In this document: positions 1 to 8,422 of the stretch, in pieces | Position numbering within the stretch: position 1 is the first letter of the stretch | Layout of the letters: every line of letters begins with the position of its first letter | NCBI GenBank assembly: GCA_902526075.1 | Contig: CABZJM010000011.1 | Span: 1-50,809, forward strand | Reading direction: 5' to 3' | Source of the DNA: an uncultured Bacteroidota bacterium | GTDB lineage: Bacteria > Bacteroidota > Bacteroidia > Flavobacteriales > Flavobacteriaceae | DNA: 50,809 nucleotides | Program-made: the position numbers and the translations under genes | Notes under the pieces: generated by a model | Told to the model about the DNA's origin: nothing | What the model saw: the letters and a program-made list of their open reading frames with translations, nothing else | The model's database searches: none

Positions 1-236
1 GTAATAATTTGAAAATATTGATTAGTGGAGGTGGAATTAAAAATAAATTTTTGATGAATCGAATAAAAGAATTATCTGAACAGAATCTTGAAATAATTTC
101 TGAAAATATTACAGATTTTAAAGAGGCATTAATATTTGGTTTTTTAGGCGTTCTAAGAATCCGAAATGAAAATAATTGTTTAAAATCAGTAACAGGGGCA
201 AATATTGACCATAGTTCTGGAAAAATTTTTCAATAA
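1..236 (+). CDS. anmK: Anhydro-N-acetylmuramic acid kinase, C-terminal fragment (5' end outside window)
   Basis: The reading frame is open from the first base and ends in TAA at 234-236, so only the last 77 or so residues are present. The fragment shows the glycine-rich LISGGG turn followed by NKFLMNRI, then DFKEALIFGFLGVLR and the closing SVTGAN-DHSSG segment, which match the C-terminal end of AnmK. The family phosphorylates 1,6-anhydro-MurNAc released from the cell wall so that it can be recycled to UDP-MurNAc. The catalytic N-terminal part lies outside the window, so integrity of the gene cannot be judged. It is followed by nhaD on the same strand. Confidence 0.88.
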   Translation, partial: NNLKILISGGGIKNKFLMNRIKELSEQNLEIISENITDFKEALIFGFLGVLRIRNENNCLKSVTGANIDHSSGKIFQ

Positions 237-295
237 TTTATTGATACATGGCATAAAATTTGACTTTTTCTTTATATTGTAACCTAAATCTTACA

Positions 296-1669
296 ATGGA
301 AATATTTGTTTTAGCTGTTTTCGTAATTGGATATTTTGCAATTACAATTGAGCATACTATAAAAATAGATAAATTAATTCCTGCATTAGCAGCTATGGCA
401 TTTTCTTGGGCCATAATTGCACTCAGCATAAATAGTTTTGACACTTGGTTTAACCCAGCCACACATTCCCTTGTTGATGGATTTGGAAATCTTCCCCTTG
501 ACGAGAAAACACACTTAATGGAGGAAACATTATTACATCACCTTGGAAAGACAGCTGAAATATTGGTATTTCTTATTGGAGCGATGACTATTGTAGAAAT
601 AGTCGATTATTTCAATGGTTTTAGCGTATTTCAAAAAATTATAAATTTTAAGACGAAGAAGGCAATTTTATGGGTATTTAGTGGATTGGCTTTTATCCTA
701 TCAGCAATTATAGATAACCTAACTGCTACTATTGTCTTGATTTCTATTTTACAAAAAGTTGTTTCTGATAAAAAATTAAGAATTTGGTATGCTGCTCTTA
801 TTGTTGTGGCTGCCAATGCTGGTGGAGCTTGGTCTCCAATTGGTGATGTCACTACAACTATGCTTTGGATTGGCGATAAGGTTACAACTCCAATGCTAAT
901 ACAATATTTATTGATACCTTCAATTGCCTGTGCAGCAGCAGCAGCAGGTGTTGCCTCTATTTTACCTGTATTTAAGGGTCAAATTAAACTTAACCCTGTT
1001 AAAGATGAAGGAAACAAATATTCACTTACAATGTTGATTTTAGGTCTAGGTTCAATTATATGCGTTCCAGTTTTTAAAATCATTACACATCTACCCCCTT
1101 ATGTTGGCATGATGCTAGCTCTTGGTGTTGTTTCCATATTTGCAGAAATATATAGTAACAGAGAATTTTCATTGTCTCAAGCAACTGGACCTGATCCAGA
1201 TGGAAATGCCAATGAATCAAGTCATCATGAAAGCCCTGTTCATAAATCTTTAACTAAAATAGAAATGCCAAGTATCTTATTTTTTCTTGGTATTTTACTA
1301 GCAGTTGCTGCACTTGAATCTTTAGGCCTATTATTCGTTTTTGCTACAATACTAAAGGAAACTATTTCATTAGATTTATTAATGGTTTTATTTGGTTTTG
1401 CTTCAGCAGTTATTGATAACGTCCCCCTTGTGGCTGCTAGTTTAGGCATGTTTACAGAGTTTGCTCCTGATGATCAATTATGGCATTTCCTTGCATATTG
1501 TGCCGGAACAGGTGGTAGTATGTTAATTATTGGCTCAGCGGCCGGTGTGGTTGCAATGGGTATGGAAAAAATTACTTTTGGTTGGTATCTAAAGAAAATT
1601 CTTTGGATTGCATTAGTTGGATATTTTGCTGGAATTGTAGTATTCATGCTAATGAGAAATTTAATCTAA
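296..1669 (+). CDS. nhaD: NhaD-type sodium:proton antiporter
   Basis: This is an integral inner-membrane protein of 457 residues that is expected to exchange Na+ (or Li+) for H+ at alkaline pH. Many hydrophobic helices are visible. The family's paired half-site motifs are present: IDNLTATIV around residues 139-147, NAGGAWSPIGDV around 174-185, and a second IDNVPLVAAS in the C-terminal half. A hydrophilic, His-rich loop separates the two halves. I chose the ATG at 296 because the protein then begins MEIFVLAVF, a normal first helix. A TTG at 260 in the same frame would add 12 residues with no family support. folC starts 3 bases after its stop codon, which suggests co-transcription. Confidence 0.9.
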   Translation: MEIFVLAVFVIGYFAITIEHTIKIDKLIPALAAMAFSWAIIALSINSFDTWFNPATHSLVDGFGNLPLDEKTHLMEETLLHHLGKTAEILVFLIGAMTIVEIVDYFNGFSVFQKIINFKTKKAILWVFSGLAFILSAIIDNLTATIVLISILQKVVSDKKLRIWYAALIVVAANAGGAWSPIGDVTTTMLWIGDKVTTPMLIQYLLIPSIACAAAAAGVASILPVFKGQIKLNPVKDEGNKYSLTMLILGLGSIICVPVFKIITHLPPYVGMMLALGVVSIFAEIYSNREFSLSQATGPDPDGNANESSHHESPVHKSLTKIEMPSILFFLGILLAVAALESLGLLFVFATILKETISLDLLMVLFGFASAVIDNVPLVAASLGMFTEFAPDDQLWHFLAYCAGTGGSMLIIGSAAGVVAMGMEKITFGWYLKKILWIALVGYFAGIVVFMLMRNLI

Positions 1670-1672
1670 TAA

Positions 1673-2893
1673 TTGGAGTATAATTCTCTTTTGGAATGGA
1701 TGTTTAATAAGCTTCCAATGTATCAAAACATTGGTGATTCAGCTTATAAAAAAGATCTTTCAAATATTATCCTAATTTGTGAACATTTAAATAACCCTCA
1801 AAATAATTTTAAATCAATACATGTTGGTGGAACAAATGGTAAGGGTTCTTGTTCACACATGCTAAGTTCAATATTACAAGAGTCAGGATATAATGTAGGT
1901 CTGTATACATCACCTCACTTGGTTGATTTTAGAGAAAGAATAAGAATTAATGGTCATATGATTTCAAAAGATTCAGTTTTTGAATTTATGAATCATAATC
2001 TTGATTTTTTTAAATCAAATAATGTTTCATTTTTTGAAATGACCGTTGGACTTGCTTTTAACTATTTCAGTAAGAATAAAGTTGATATTGCAATAATTGA
2101 AGTTGGAATGGGGGGAAGGCTTGATTCTACAAATATTATCATTCCCATTCTCTCAGTTATAACGAATATCAGTATTGATCACACCAAATTTTTAGGCTCT
2201 AACGTCTCTCATATTGCCAGAGAAAAAGCTGGGATAATTAAAGAAAATATACCAGTAGTTATTGGTGAGACGCAAGATGAAATTAAATCAATATTTATTG
2301 ATGTTTCCAATTCAAAAAGTGCTGAAATAGTATTTGCTGATGATTTCATTTATGATAATTATGATTGTGATTTAAAAGGAAATTATCAGAAAAAGAATAT
2401 AAAAACAGTTTTAAAGGCATCAGAAATATTACAACAAAATTGCTATAAGATTAATGATGGTCACATTATTGATGGTTTAAAAAAGGTATCACTTAATACT
2501 GGTTTAAAAGGAAGGTGGGAGGTTATTCAAAATAAACCTTTAATAATTGTTGATACAGCACATAATACTGCGGCATTAAATAACGTGATTTCACAATTAT
2601 TAATGTTAGATTACTCTTTGCTTTACTTTATAATTGGTTTTAGTGATGATAAGGATTTAGATAAAATTTCAAAAATATTTCCTCAAAAAGCAGAATACTA
2701 TTTTGTAAAACCAAAAGTTGATAGAGGTCGAGATTCTCAAGAAGTAAAGCAAATTTTTCGTTCAAATAATAGAAACGGAGCTATAAAAAACTCGGTTAAT
2801 GAAGCACTTAATCACATTAAAAAAAGTTGTGATATTGATGATGTAATATTTATTGGTGGTAGTACCTTTCTTGTTTCAGAAATTTTTCAATAA
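1673..2893 (+). CDS. folC: Bifunctional dihydrofolate synthase / folylpolyglutamate synthase
   Basis: FolC belongs to the Mur ligase superfamily. It adds glutamate to dihydropteroate and then extends the glutamate tail of folates in the cytoplasm. The ATP-binding loop GGTNGKGS is at residues 52-59. It is followed by YTSPHLVDFRERI, the folate-binding stretch, and EVGMGGRLDSTN, the metal and substrate loop. VDTAHNTAA, the start of the C-terminal domain, is also present. The length of 406 residues is normal. The start is TTG at 1673, because the N-terminus then aligns with the family pattern (a short helix followed by LPMYQ). The next in-frame ATG at 1700 would remove part of that helix. It lies 3 bases downstream of nhaD. 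Confidence 0.93.
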   Translation: MEYNSLLEWMFNKLPMYQNIGDSAYKKDLSNIILICEHLNNPQNNFKSIHVGGTNGKGSCSHMLSSILQESGYNVGLYTSPHLVDFRERIRINGHMISKDSVFEFMNHNLDFFKSNNVSFFEMTVGLAFNYFSKNKVDIAIIEVGMGGRLDSTNIIIPILSVITNISIDHTKFLGSNVSHIAREKAGIIKENIPVVIGETQDEIKSIFIDVSNSKSAEIVFADDFIYDNYDCDLKGNYQKKNIKTVLKASEILQQNCYKINDGHIIDGLKKVSLNTGLKGRWEVIQNKPLIIVDTAHNTAALNNVISQLLMLDYSLLYFIIGFSDDKDLDKISKIFPQKAEYYFVKPKVDRGRDSQEVKQIFRSNNRNGAIKNSVNEALNHIKKSCDIDDVIFIGGSTFLVSEIFQ

Positions 2894-2924
2894 AACCGTG
2901 CTTGAAAAATATAGTTTGATTTTT

Positions 2925-2954
2925 TTGTCAGTTCTTTTAACTAATTTATATTTG
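2925..2954 (+). promoter_or_regulatory. Bacteroidota-type promoter for tRNA-Val(UAC)
   Basis: A TTG -33 element at 2925-2927 and a TATATTTG -7 element at 2947-2954 are separated by exactly 19 bases. This matches the known Bacteroidota sigma consensus TTG-N19-TAnnTTTG. Transcription would begin a few bases later, about 10 bases before the tRNA 5' end at 2970. It overlaps no coding sequence because folC ends at 2893. Confidence 0.75.
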
Positions 2955-2969
2955 CAGACCAACACCCTA

Positions 2970-3044
2970 GGGCGCGTAGCTCAGTTGGTTCAGAGCACTT
3001 GGTTTACACCCAAGGGGTCAGGGGTTCGAATCCCTTCGCGCCCA
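2970..3044 (+). tRNA. tRNA-Val (anticodon UAC)
   Basis: A complete cloverleaf of 75 bases can be folded. The acceptor stem GGGCGCG pairs with CGCGCCC, with A as discriminator base. The D-arm is GCTC/GAGC and the anticodon stem is CTTGG/CCAAG. The 7-base loop TTTACAC places TAC at the anticodon, giving valine (GUA/GUG codons). The T-arm carries TTCGAAT. The 3' CCA is not encoded, since the bases after the discriminator are CA then T-rich. It has its own promoter upstream and a terminator 6 bases downstream. Confidence 0.96.
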
Positions 3045-3050
3045 CATTTT

Positions 3051-3077
3051 AACCTCAACTTCTGGTTGGGGTTTTTT
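3051..3077 (+). terminator. Rho-independent terminator of tRNA-Val(UAC)
   Basis: A 9-bp stem (AACCTCAAC at 3051-3059 with GTTGGGGTT at 3065-3073, one G-T pair) with a 5-base loop runs into six T residues. It acts in the + direction. It overlaps the last codons of the minus-strand photolyase gene, which therefore reads through the hairpin. There is no T tract in the minus direction. Confidence 0.8.
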
Positions 3078-4527
3078 GATTAACATGTATTTTTAAAATT
3101 CTTTTTCTCTCATCTTTTACCTTCTTATCTTTAAGATGACCCCATATTTTATCTCTCGCATATTTTGATGTTTCTTTTAGACTTACAATGGGTGCAGGGT
3201 AATCTTTACCGACTTTAAACATATAAAATTTTGATTCCATTTCACTCATCAGCCATGGTTCATGTATGAATTCTTTAGGAATATTTTTAAGCTCTGGAAT
3301 CCATTTTTTTATAAAAACTCCTTCAGGGTCATGATCTTTTGAGTTCTTTACTGGATTGTAAATTCTGATTGTATTAACCCCAGTGGTACCTGCCTGCATT
3401 TGAAATTGGGTATAGTGTATTCCAGGTTCATAATCCAAAAATTGCTTTGCAAGAAAGTAAACTCCGTCTCTCCAATCTTGATCTAAGTTGTGAACAAAAA
3501 AAGACACCAACATTGCTCTCATTCTAAAGTTAATCCAGCCGGTTTGCTTAACCGCTCTAATACTCGCATCAACCAAAGGGAAGCCCGTAAGTCCAGTCAT
3601 CCAAGCTTTTATGTATTTGGGATTTTTATTCCTTTCTAATGTTTCAAAGCCTTTATTTATAAATTCAGTTTCGTATGTACAATCAACTTCAAATTTTTGT
3701 ATGAAGTGACAGTGCCAGTGTAATCTTGAAACTATTGCATTAATTGATCTTAAATTTTTCTTTTTTTTCTTTAACCCTATTAAATGTTGATATACCAATC
3801 TAACATTTAAATTTCCCCATGAAATGTAGGGTGAAAGCCTACTACATGATATTCTACTTTTTTCTGGTTTTGAGATATTATATGCATAATTTTTAACCCT
3901 TTCGTTACTAAATGACATCAAGTATTTCCACGCCATTGTTTCACCAGCAGGTTGAAACATATTTTTATTTTTATTGATTTTAGTCAAGAAAGATGTGGGT
4001 AGAGTAAAATTATTTTTAAAACCTATTTTTTCTTGTTTATCAAAACTGTTATTTATGATTTCACTATGCATAAATATATGCCAGTTTTTATTCCAGTTTT
4101 TTCTGTTTTTAATTCCTCTTATTATTCCGTCTCTTTGGAATTCAGTCCAATTGATTCCATTATCCGCACACAAGCATTTAATTTTTAAATCTCGTTTCCA
4201 GCAAGATTTAATTCCGGACTCTCGATAACTGTAAATACCCTCAATTTTAAATTGCTTAATCAGGTCTTCAAAAATTTTGATACTTTCGCCGTAAAATATT
4301 TTTACTTCTTTATTAAATTCTGACAACTTACGATTAATATCAATAATTGAATCAAATACAAATTGTAGGTGCCTATCGCTTGTGTCAGGATACTTTATAA
4401 GTTCAGAGTCAAAAATGTAAATTGGAATATATGGTGATTTCATTGATTCCGCAACATGAAACGGTTCGTGATCAATCGTTCTTATATCTCTTTTAATCCA
4501 AACAATATTAATTGAAGGTCTATCCAC
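3055..4527 (-). CDS. Cryptochrome / deoxyribodipyrimidine photolyase family flavoprotein
   Basis: The protein has 490 residues and the two-domain layout of the cryptochrome/photolyase family. An N-terminal Rossmann-like antenna domain starts [18 protein letters not shown]. The C-terminal FAD-binding domain carries [45 protein letters not shown] and [10 protein letters not shown], followed by the family's RIYNP and DPEG signature. It should bind FAD and either repair UV-induced pyrimidine dimers with blue light or act as a light sensor; sequence inspection alone does not decide the subclass. The start is GTG at 4525-4527. The stop lies inside the tRNA terminator hairpin. It is the last gene of a probable minus-strand operon, 61 bases after the preceding gene. 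Confidence 0.88.
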   Translation of the reverse strand: MDRPSINIVWIKRDIRTIDHEPFHVAESMKSPYIPIYIFDSELIKYPDTSDRHLQFVFDSIIDINRKLSEFNKEVKIFYGESIKIFEDLIKQFKIEGIYSYRESGIKSCWKRDLKIKCLCADNGINWTEFQRDGIIRGIKNRKNWNKNWHIFMHSEIINNSFDKQEKIGFKNNFTLPTSFLTKINKNKNMFQPAGETMAWKYLMSFSNERVKNYAYNISKPEKSRISCSRLSPYISWGNLNVRLVYQHLIGLKKKKKNLRSINAIVSRLHWHCHFIQKFEVDCTYETEFINKGFETLERNKNPKYIKAWMTGLTGFPLVDASIRAVKQTGWINFRMRAMLVSFFVHNLDQDWRDGVYFLAKQFLDYEPGIHYTQFQMQAGTTGVNTIRIYNPVKNSKDHDPEGVFIKKWIPELKNIPKEFIHEPWLMSEMESKFYMFKVGKDYPAPIVSLKETSKYARDKIWGHLKDKKVKDERKRILKIHVNQKTPTRS

Positions 4528-4588
4528 AAACTAATTATAATTAATTTTGAATTAACATCAATAATTAAACCAATGATTTAAGATTTAG

Positions 4589-5320
4589 TTATTTTTTTCT
4601 CTTTTCCCAAATTTCGTGTAAAGGGGCTCCTTTACTAGTTTTCCCTTTATGAATCCAATTTCCATTATCAATATTAAAATCAAATTCTAGGTTCATCCCA
4701 ACCCTCGAATTATCTCTGGAAAAAAACTCAATTTTTTCTAAGTATTTTCCATCAATCGTTGTATATGTTCCACCACCAGTACCCTTAAATTCTTTTTTTT
4801 CAGTATCAAAAGCAATCCATTGAAATCTAGTCCCAGAAAGAATTTTCATTGTTTTTCGGGGTCTGCCAGTATTTCTAGTTTGTTTTTCTCCATTTCTATA
4901 TCTGCCAGACATAAGCCAGGCACCATTTAGGTCTCCTGGTTCTCCATCATCAACTCTTGAAAAGTGCCAATCTGATTCGGGAATAGATAATTTATCATTT
5001 GTTATACTTACTTCAAATGTTACAACATTTCCCACTCTTTCTGAGTTAGCGGTATCAAACTCAACAACTTCAGTCATCATATTACCATCTAATTCCCATG
5101 TTCCGCCGTTTGAATATATAAATTCACCTGACTTTGCATTAAACATTGCAATTGATTGAAACTTTTCTGAGAATATAACAACACTTCTAATTTCAGCTCC
5201 GTTTTCATGCTGATAATATCTTTCCCAAGCACCTAAAGGGCTTTGAGAAAACATTTGAATGCTTATGAATAATGATAATTCAAAAAGCAAACTTTTACAG
5301 TTGATAAATTTTTTACGCAT
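4589..5320 (-). CDS. Secreted protein of unknown function with two homologous repeats
   Basis: I do not recognise a named function. The 243-residue protein begins with a basic stretch and a hydrophobic segment ending in MFSQS, consistent with a signal peptide cleaved near residue 26. The mature part holds two similar units of about 95 residues. Each starts with LxGAW, passes through a GGTW or GGGTY turn, and then a conserved pattern of VEFDTANSERVG (unit 1) or IEFFSRDNSRVG (unit 2) followed by a beta-rich F-V/D-F strand. The composition suggests small beta-barrels of lipocalin-like type, but this is inference. Its start lies 7 bases after the stop of the oligopeptidase gene, so the two are likely co-expressed. 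Confidence 0.8.
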   Translation of the reverse strand: MRKKFINCKSLLFELSLFISIQMFSQSPLGAWERYYQHENGAEIRSVVIFSEKFQSIAMFNAKSGEFIYSNGGTWELDGNMMTEVVEFDTANSERVGNVVTFEVSITNDKLSIPESDWHFSRVDDGEPGDLNGAWLMSGRYRNGEKQTRNTGRPRKTMKILSGTRFQWIAFDTEKKEFKGTGGGTYTTIDGKYLEKIEFFSRDNSRVGMNLEFDFNIDNGNWIHKGKTSKGAPLHEIWEKRKK

Positions 5321-5327
5321 AATAATA

Positions 5328-7430
5328 TTAATTTTCTGTTAATGAAATTAAGAAAGCATATTCCATTGCTGTTTCTTTATATGCTTCAAATCTACCAGAC
5401 GCGCCACCGTGTCCTGCATCCATATTGCAATACATAAGTAAAGGCTCTTTATTAGTTCTTCGATCCCTTAATCGAGCAATCCATTTTGCTGGTTCAAAAT
5501 ATTGAACCTGTGAGTCATGATAACCAGTGGTTATAAAAATTGCTGGATAATCTATTTCTTCAACCCGATCATAAGGGGAATATGATAACATATAAAAATA
5601 TGAATCTTTGTCCTTTGGATCTCCCCATTCGTCAAATTCAAATGTCGTCAAGGGAATGGTTTCATCTAACATAGTAGTAACGACATCAACAAAGGGAACA
5701 CCAGCTATTATTCCTTTAAAAACCTCAGGCTCCATATTCGCCACTGCACCCATTAATAGACCCCCTGCGCTACCACCCATTGCAAATATTTGATCCTTAT
5801 CAACAAAATTATTTTTTGCTAAAAATTTAGCACTATCAATAAAATCCCAAAAAGTATTTTTTTTATTGAACATTTTTCCATCCTCATACCATTGTCTTCC
5901 TAAATATTGACTTCCTCTGATATGAGCAATGGCATATACAAACCCTCTATCCAATAAACTTAACCTGACTGAACTAAATCCTCCACTATTTGTTGAACCA
6001 TACGAGCCATATCCATAAAGTAAAAGTGGATTTTCACCCTCAATGTATGTATCTTTTCTGTAAACCATTGAAACGGGTACCTTTTTTCCGTCTCTTGCAT
6101 CTGCCCACACAAGTTTAGACTGATAATTATTTTTATCAAAATTTCCACCCATTACTTCTGATTCTTTCAAAATCTTTTTTTCTCTAGAATTCATATCGTA
6201 TTCTATGGTTGAATTAGGTGTAGTCATAGATGAATATCCATACCTAAATTTATTAGAACTAATTTCTAGGTTGACGCTTGAGTAGGCTGAGAATACGTCC
6301 TCTTCAAAATCGATATAATGACTTTTACCATTACTATTTGAAATTACATTAAATCTTCTCTGACCATTTTCTCTTTCTGTAATCACCATGAATTGATCAA
6401 ATACTTCAACACCCTCAAGAAGTACGTTTTCTCTATGTTTAATAAATTCTTTCCAGTTTTTTGAAGATGTATACTTTTCATCGCATTGCATTAATTTAAA
6501 ATTTTGAGCACCATTTTTATTTGTCCTTATGTACCACTTGTCACCAAGGTGATCAACAGAATATTCTAAACCGTCTATTCTTTTTTGAAAAACTTTTAAA
6601 TTTTCATTTGGGTTATCAGCAGATAAAAAGCTAATTTCATCCGAAATGGTTTTACCACTTACTACAATAATATACTTTCCTGATTTTGACTTGTAAGAAT
6701 ATAAATTAAATTCATCGTCAGCTTCAAAAAAAACTTCTTCATCATTTTTATCAGATCCCAAATTATGCTTCATAACTCTTTCAGTTCTTAAGGTATTTAT
6801 ATTTTTTTGGTTGTAAAATATTGTCCTATTGTCATTGGCCCAAGTAACTCCTCCAGACGTATTTGAAATAGTATGGCTACTTTCTTCACCAGATTCCAAA
6901 TTTTTAAAGTTAACAGTATATAACCTTCTGCTTACTGTATCAACTGAATAAGCCATAATTTTATTATTAGGGCTAATATCAATTCCACCAATCCTAAAAT
7001 ATTCATGACCCCTGGACATTTTATTAGCATCAATAAGTACTTCCTCCGGATTGCTTAAATTATCTTTTTTTCTACAGTAGATTGGGTATTGTTTGCTTTT
7101 TTCGTATCTCGTATAATAATAATATCCGTTGTCAAGGTAGGGTACACTTGTATCATCCTCTTTAATTCTCGCCTTTATTTCTTCAAATAATTCATTTTCT
7201 AGATTTTTATAATCCTTCATGTATGTATCTCGATAATCATTTTCAGCATTTAAATAATCAATAACATCAGGATTACCTCTTTGATTAAGCCAATAAAATT
7301 CATCATTTCTTTCATGGTCGTGCATTTTTAATATTTTGTCAACCTTTTTTGCCATTGGCTCTACAAGTTCATTTTTTTTCATATTGCAAGAATGTAATAT
7401 AATTATTATTAGAATAAAATATTTTTTCAT
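5328..7430 (-). CDS. S9 family prolyl oligopeptidase / oligopeptidase B-like lipoprotein
   Basis: This is a serine peptidase of the prolyl oligopeptidase family. An N-terminal beta-propeller covers roughly residues 50-450 and a C-terminal alpha/beta-hydrolase domain follows. The catalytic triad is visible: Ser554 in GGSAGG, Asp639 in GYHDSQV and His674 in AGHGGASG. I chose the ATG at 7428-7430 because the protein then begins MKKYFIL with a lipobox LHSC (Cys15), indicating a lipoprotein anchored in the envelope. The frame stays open 33 codons further upstream, but that would bury the signal and overlap the preceding gene. It is predicted to cleave short peptides after basic or proline residues. 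It starts 10 bases after the stop of the DUF1295 gene. Confidence 0.9.
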   Translation of the reverse strand: MKKYFILIIIILHSCNMKKNELVEPMAKKVDKILKMHDHERNDEFYWLNQRGNPDVIDYLNAENDYRDTYMKDYKNLENELFEEIKARIKEDDTSVPYLDNGYYYYTRYEKSKQYPIYCRKKDNLSNPEEVLIDANKMSRGHEYFRIGGIDISPNNKIMAYSVDTVSRRLYTVNFKNLESGEESSHTISNTSGGVTWANDNRTIFYNQKNINTLRTERVMKHNLGSDKNDEEVFFEADDEFNLYSYKSKSGKYIIVVSGKTISDEISFLSADNPNENLKVFQKRIDGLEYSVDHLGDKWYIRTNKNGAQNFKLMQCDEKYTSSKNWKEFIKHRENVLLEGVEVFDQFMVITERENGQRRFNVISNSNGKSHYIDFEEDVFSAYSSVNLEISSNKFRYGYSSMTTPNSTIEYDMNSREKKILKESEVMGGNFDKNNYQSKLVWADARDGKKVPVSMVYRKDTYIEGENPLLLYGYGSYGSTNSGGFSSVRLSLLDRGFVYAIAHIRGSQYLGRQWYEDGKMFNKKNTFWDFIDSAKFLAKNNFVDKDQIFAMGGSAGGLLMGAVANMEPEVFKGIIAGVPFVDVVTTMLDETIPLTTFEFDEWGDPKDKDSYFYMLSYSPYDRVEEIDYPAIFITTGYHDSQVQYFEPAKWIARLRDRRTNKEPLLMYCNMDAGHGGASGRFEAYKETAMEYAFLISLTEN

Positions 7431-7440
7431 AATCGATGAC

Positions 7441-8361
7441 TTAAAAACCAATAAACATTGGTGTATTTTTTTTATATTCTTTGTATTCTGAATATTTTTT
7501 TGAGCTAATACCCTCACTGAATTTAGCACTAAAGTAAAAAAGAACCACTAAAAGTACACACCCAACAATTGACCAGTTTAGAAATTCACCGTTGGCAGAT
7601 ACACTAAAGAAATAAAATGTAATCCATATTAGTTGCTCACATGTGTAATTTGGATGTCTTGAGTATTTCCATAAACCTGTATCAATAAATCCTTTTTTAT
7701 AATTGCCAATTAGCTCTTTGTTTTTTTTTATTAATTCATATTTTTTTGTTTGATATTTATGCTGTTGCTCATCAGCAACAGTTTGAATAATAATTAAACA
7801 AAACATTATCGTAGCTACTAACAAATCTGTAATTGTAATTTCAGAACTCCCTTGCCATGCAGACAATATTGGAAGTGAAAAAAGAAATATAAGCCCCATT
7901 TGATAAAAGCAGATAAAGAAGAAATTAAATAATGACCAGTTTAATTTTATTTTGAATGCGGTAATATCTTTTTGTAGAACCTCCCATCTATAGTCTTCGG
8001 CTCCTTTCCATGGAACCAAAGTAAAACCACCTTTCCTTGCAAAATTAAATGAAAGCCTAACCCCCCATATTGATACTAGAGTAGACATTAAAACCAACCT
8101 TTCGTTCATTCCAGATGAATATGCGAAGTACCAGCAATAAACTATGGGAATTGTACTCCATAACCTGTCTACTTGACTATAGTTTTTTGTTAATTCTCCT
8201 GCAACAAAACTATATGTTGCTGCTCCCAAATATAAATAGAACATACTGTAAAAAGCTTCATGCTGATCTGTAGAAAAATCAAATTCAAACAACTCAGAAT
8301 AAACAACTAAGTAAACTGCTACACATATTGTTGTAATCAATAAAATTATTTGCTTAATCAT
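7441..8361 (-). CDS. DUF1295 (steroid 5-alpha-reductase-like) membrane protein
   Basis: This is a polytopic membrane protein of 306 residues with about seven hydrophobic segments. The C-terminal half has the DUF1295/isoprenylcysteine-methyltransferase-like signature GLWKYSRHPNYTCEQLIW, with the conserved arginine-histidine-proline-asparagine motif that binds NADPH or SAM in related enzymes. RLWSTIPIVYCWYFA and SIWGVRLSFN are typical of the DUF1295 subgroup. The physiological substrate is unknown; a lipid or isoprenoid reductase is a reasonable guess only. It heads the minus-strand run of four genes ending with the photolyase and is divergent from the M48 peptidase gene. Confidence 0.82.
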   Translation of the reverse strand: MIKQIILLITTICVAVYLVVYSELFEFDFSTDQHEAFYSMFYLYLGAATYSFVAGELTKNYSQVDRLWSTIPIVYCWYFAYSSGMNERLVLMSTLVSIWGVRLSFNFARKGGFTLVPWKGAEDYRWEVLQKDITAFKIKLNWSLFNFFFICFYQMGLIFLFSLPILSAWQGSSEITITDLLVATIMFCLIIIQTVADEQQHKYQTKKYELIKKNKELIGNYKKGFIDTGLWKYSRHPNYTCEQLIWITFYFFSVSANGEFLNWSIVGCVLLVVLFYFSAKFSEGISSKKYSEYKEYKKNTPMFIGF

Positions 8362-8395
8362 TCAACTAATTTATAAAAATAAGCATCATTTTAAC

Positions 8396-8403
8396 TATTT
8401 TTG
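8396..8403 (+). promoter_or_regulatory. Probable -7 promoter element of the M48 peptidase gene
   Basis: The sequence TATTTTTG fits the Bacteroidota -7 consensus TAnnTTTG and lies 19 bases before the TTG start codon. No good TTG -33 element is seen at the expected distance, so this is a partial match. Confidence 0.45.
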
Positions 8404-8422
8404 TAACCTAAATTAAATCGTT

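Noticed and set aside
260-295. TTG at 260 as the start of nhaD
   Set aside because: It would add 12 polar residues with no family counterpart before a normal first helix that begins at the ATG at 296.
4541-4555. Palindrome TTAATTTTGAATTAA between the photolyase and secreted-protein genes
   Set aside because: It consists almost only of A and T, has no T tract in the right place and does not match a -7 box, so chance is adequate.
7431-7529. Upstream extension of the oligopeptidase to 7529
   Set aside because: The extension would overlap the DUF1295 gene by 89 bases and hide a clear lipoprotein signal starting at the ATG at 7430.
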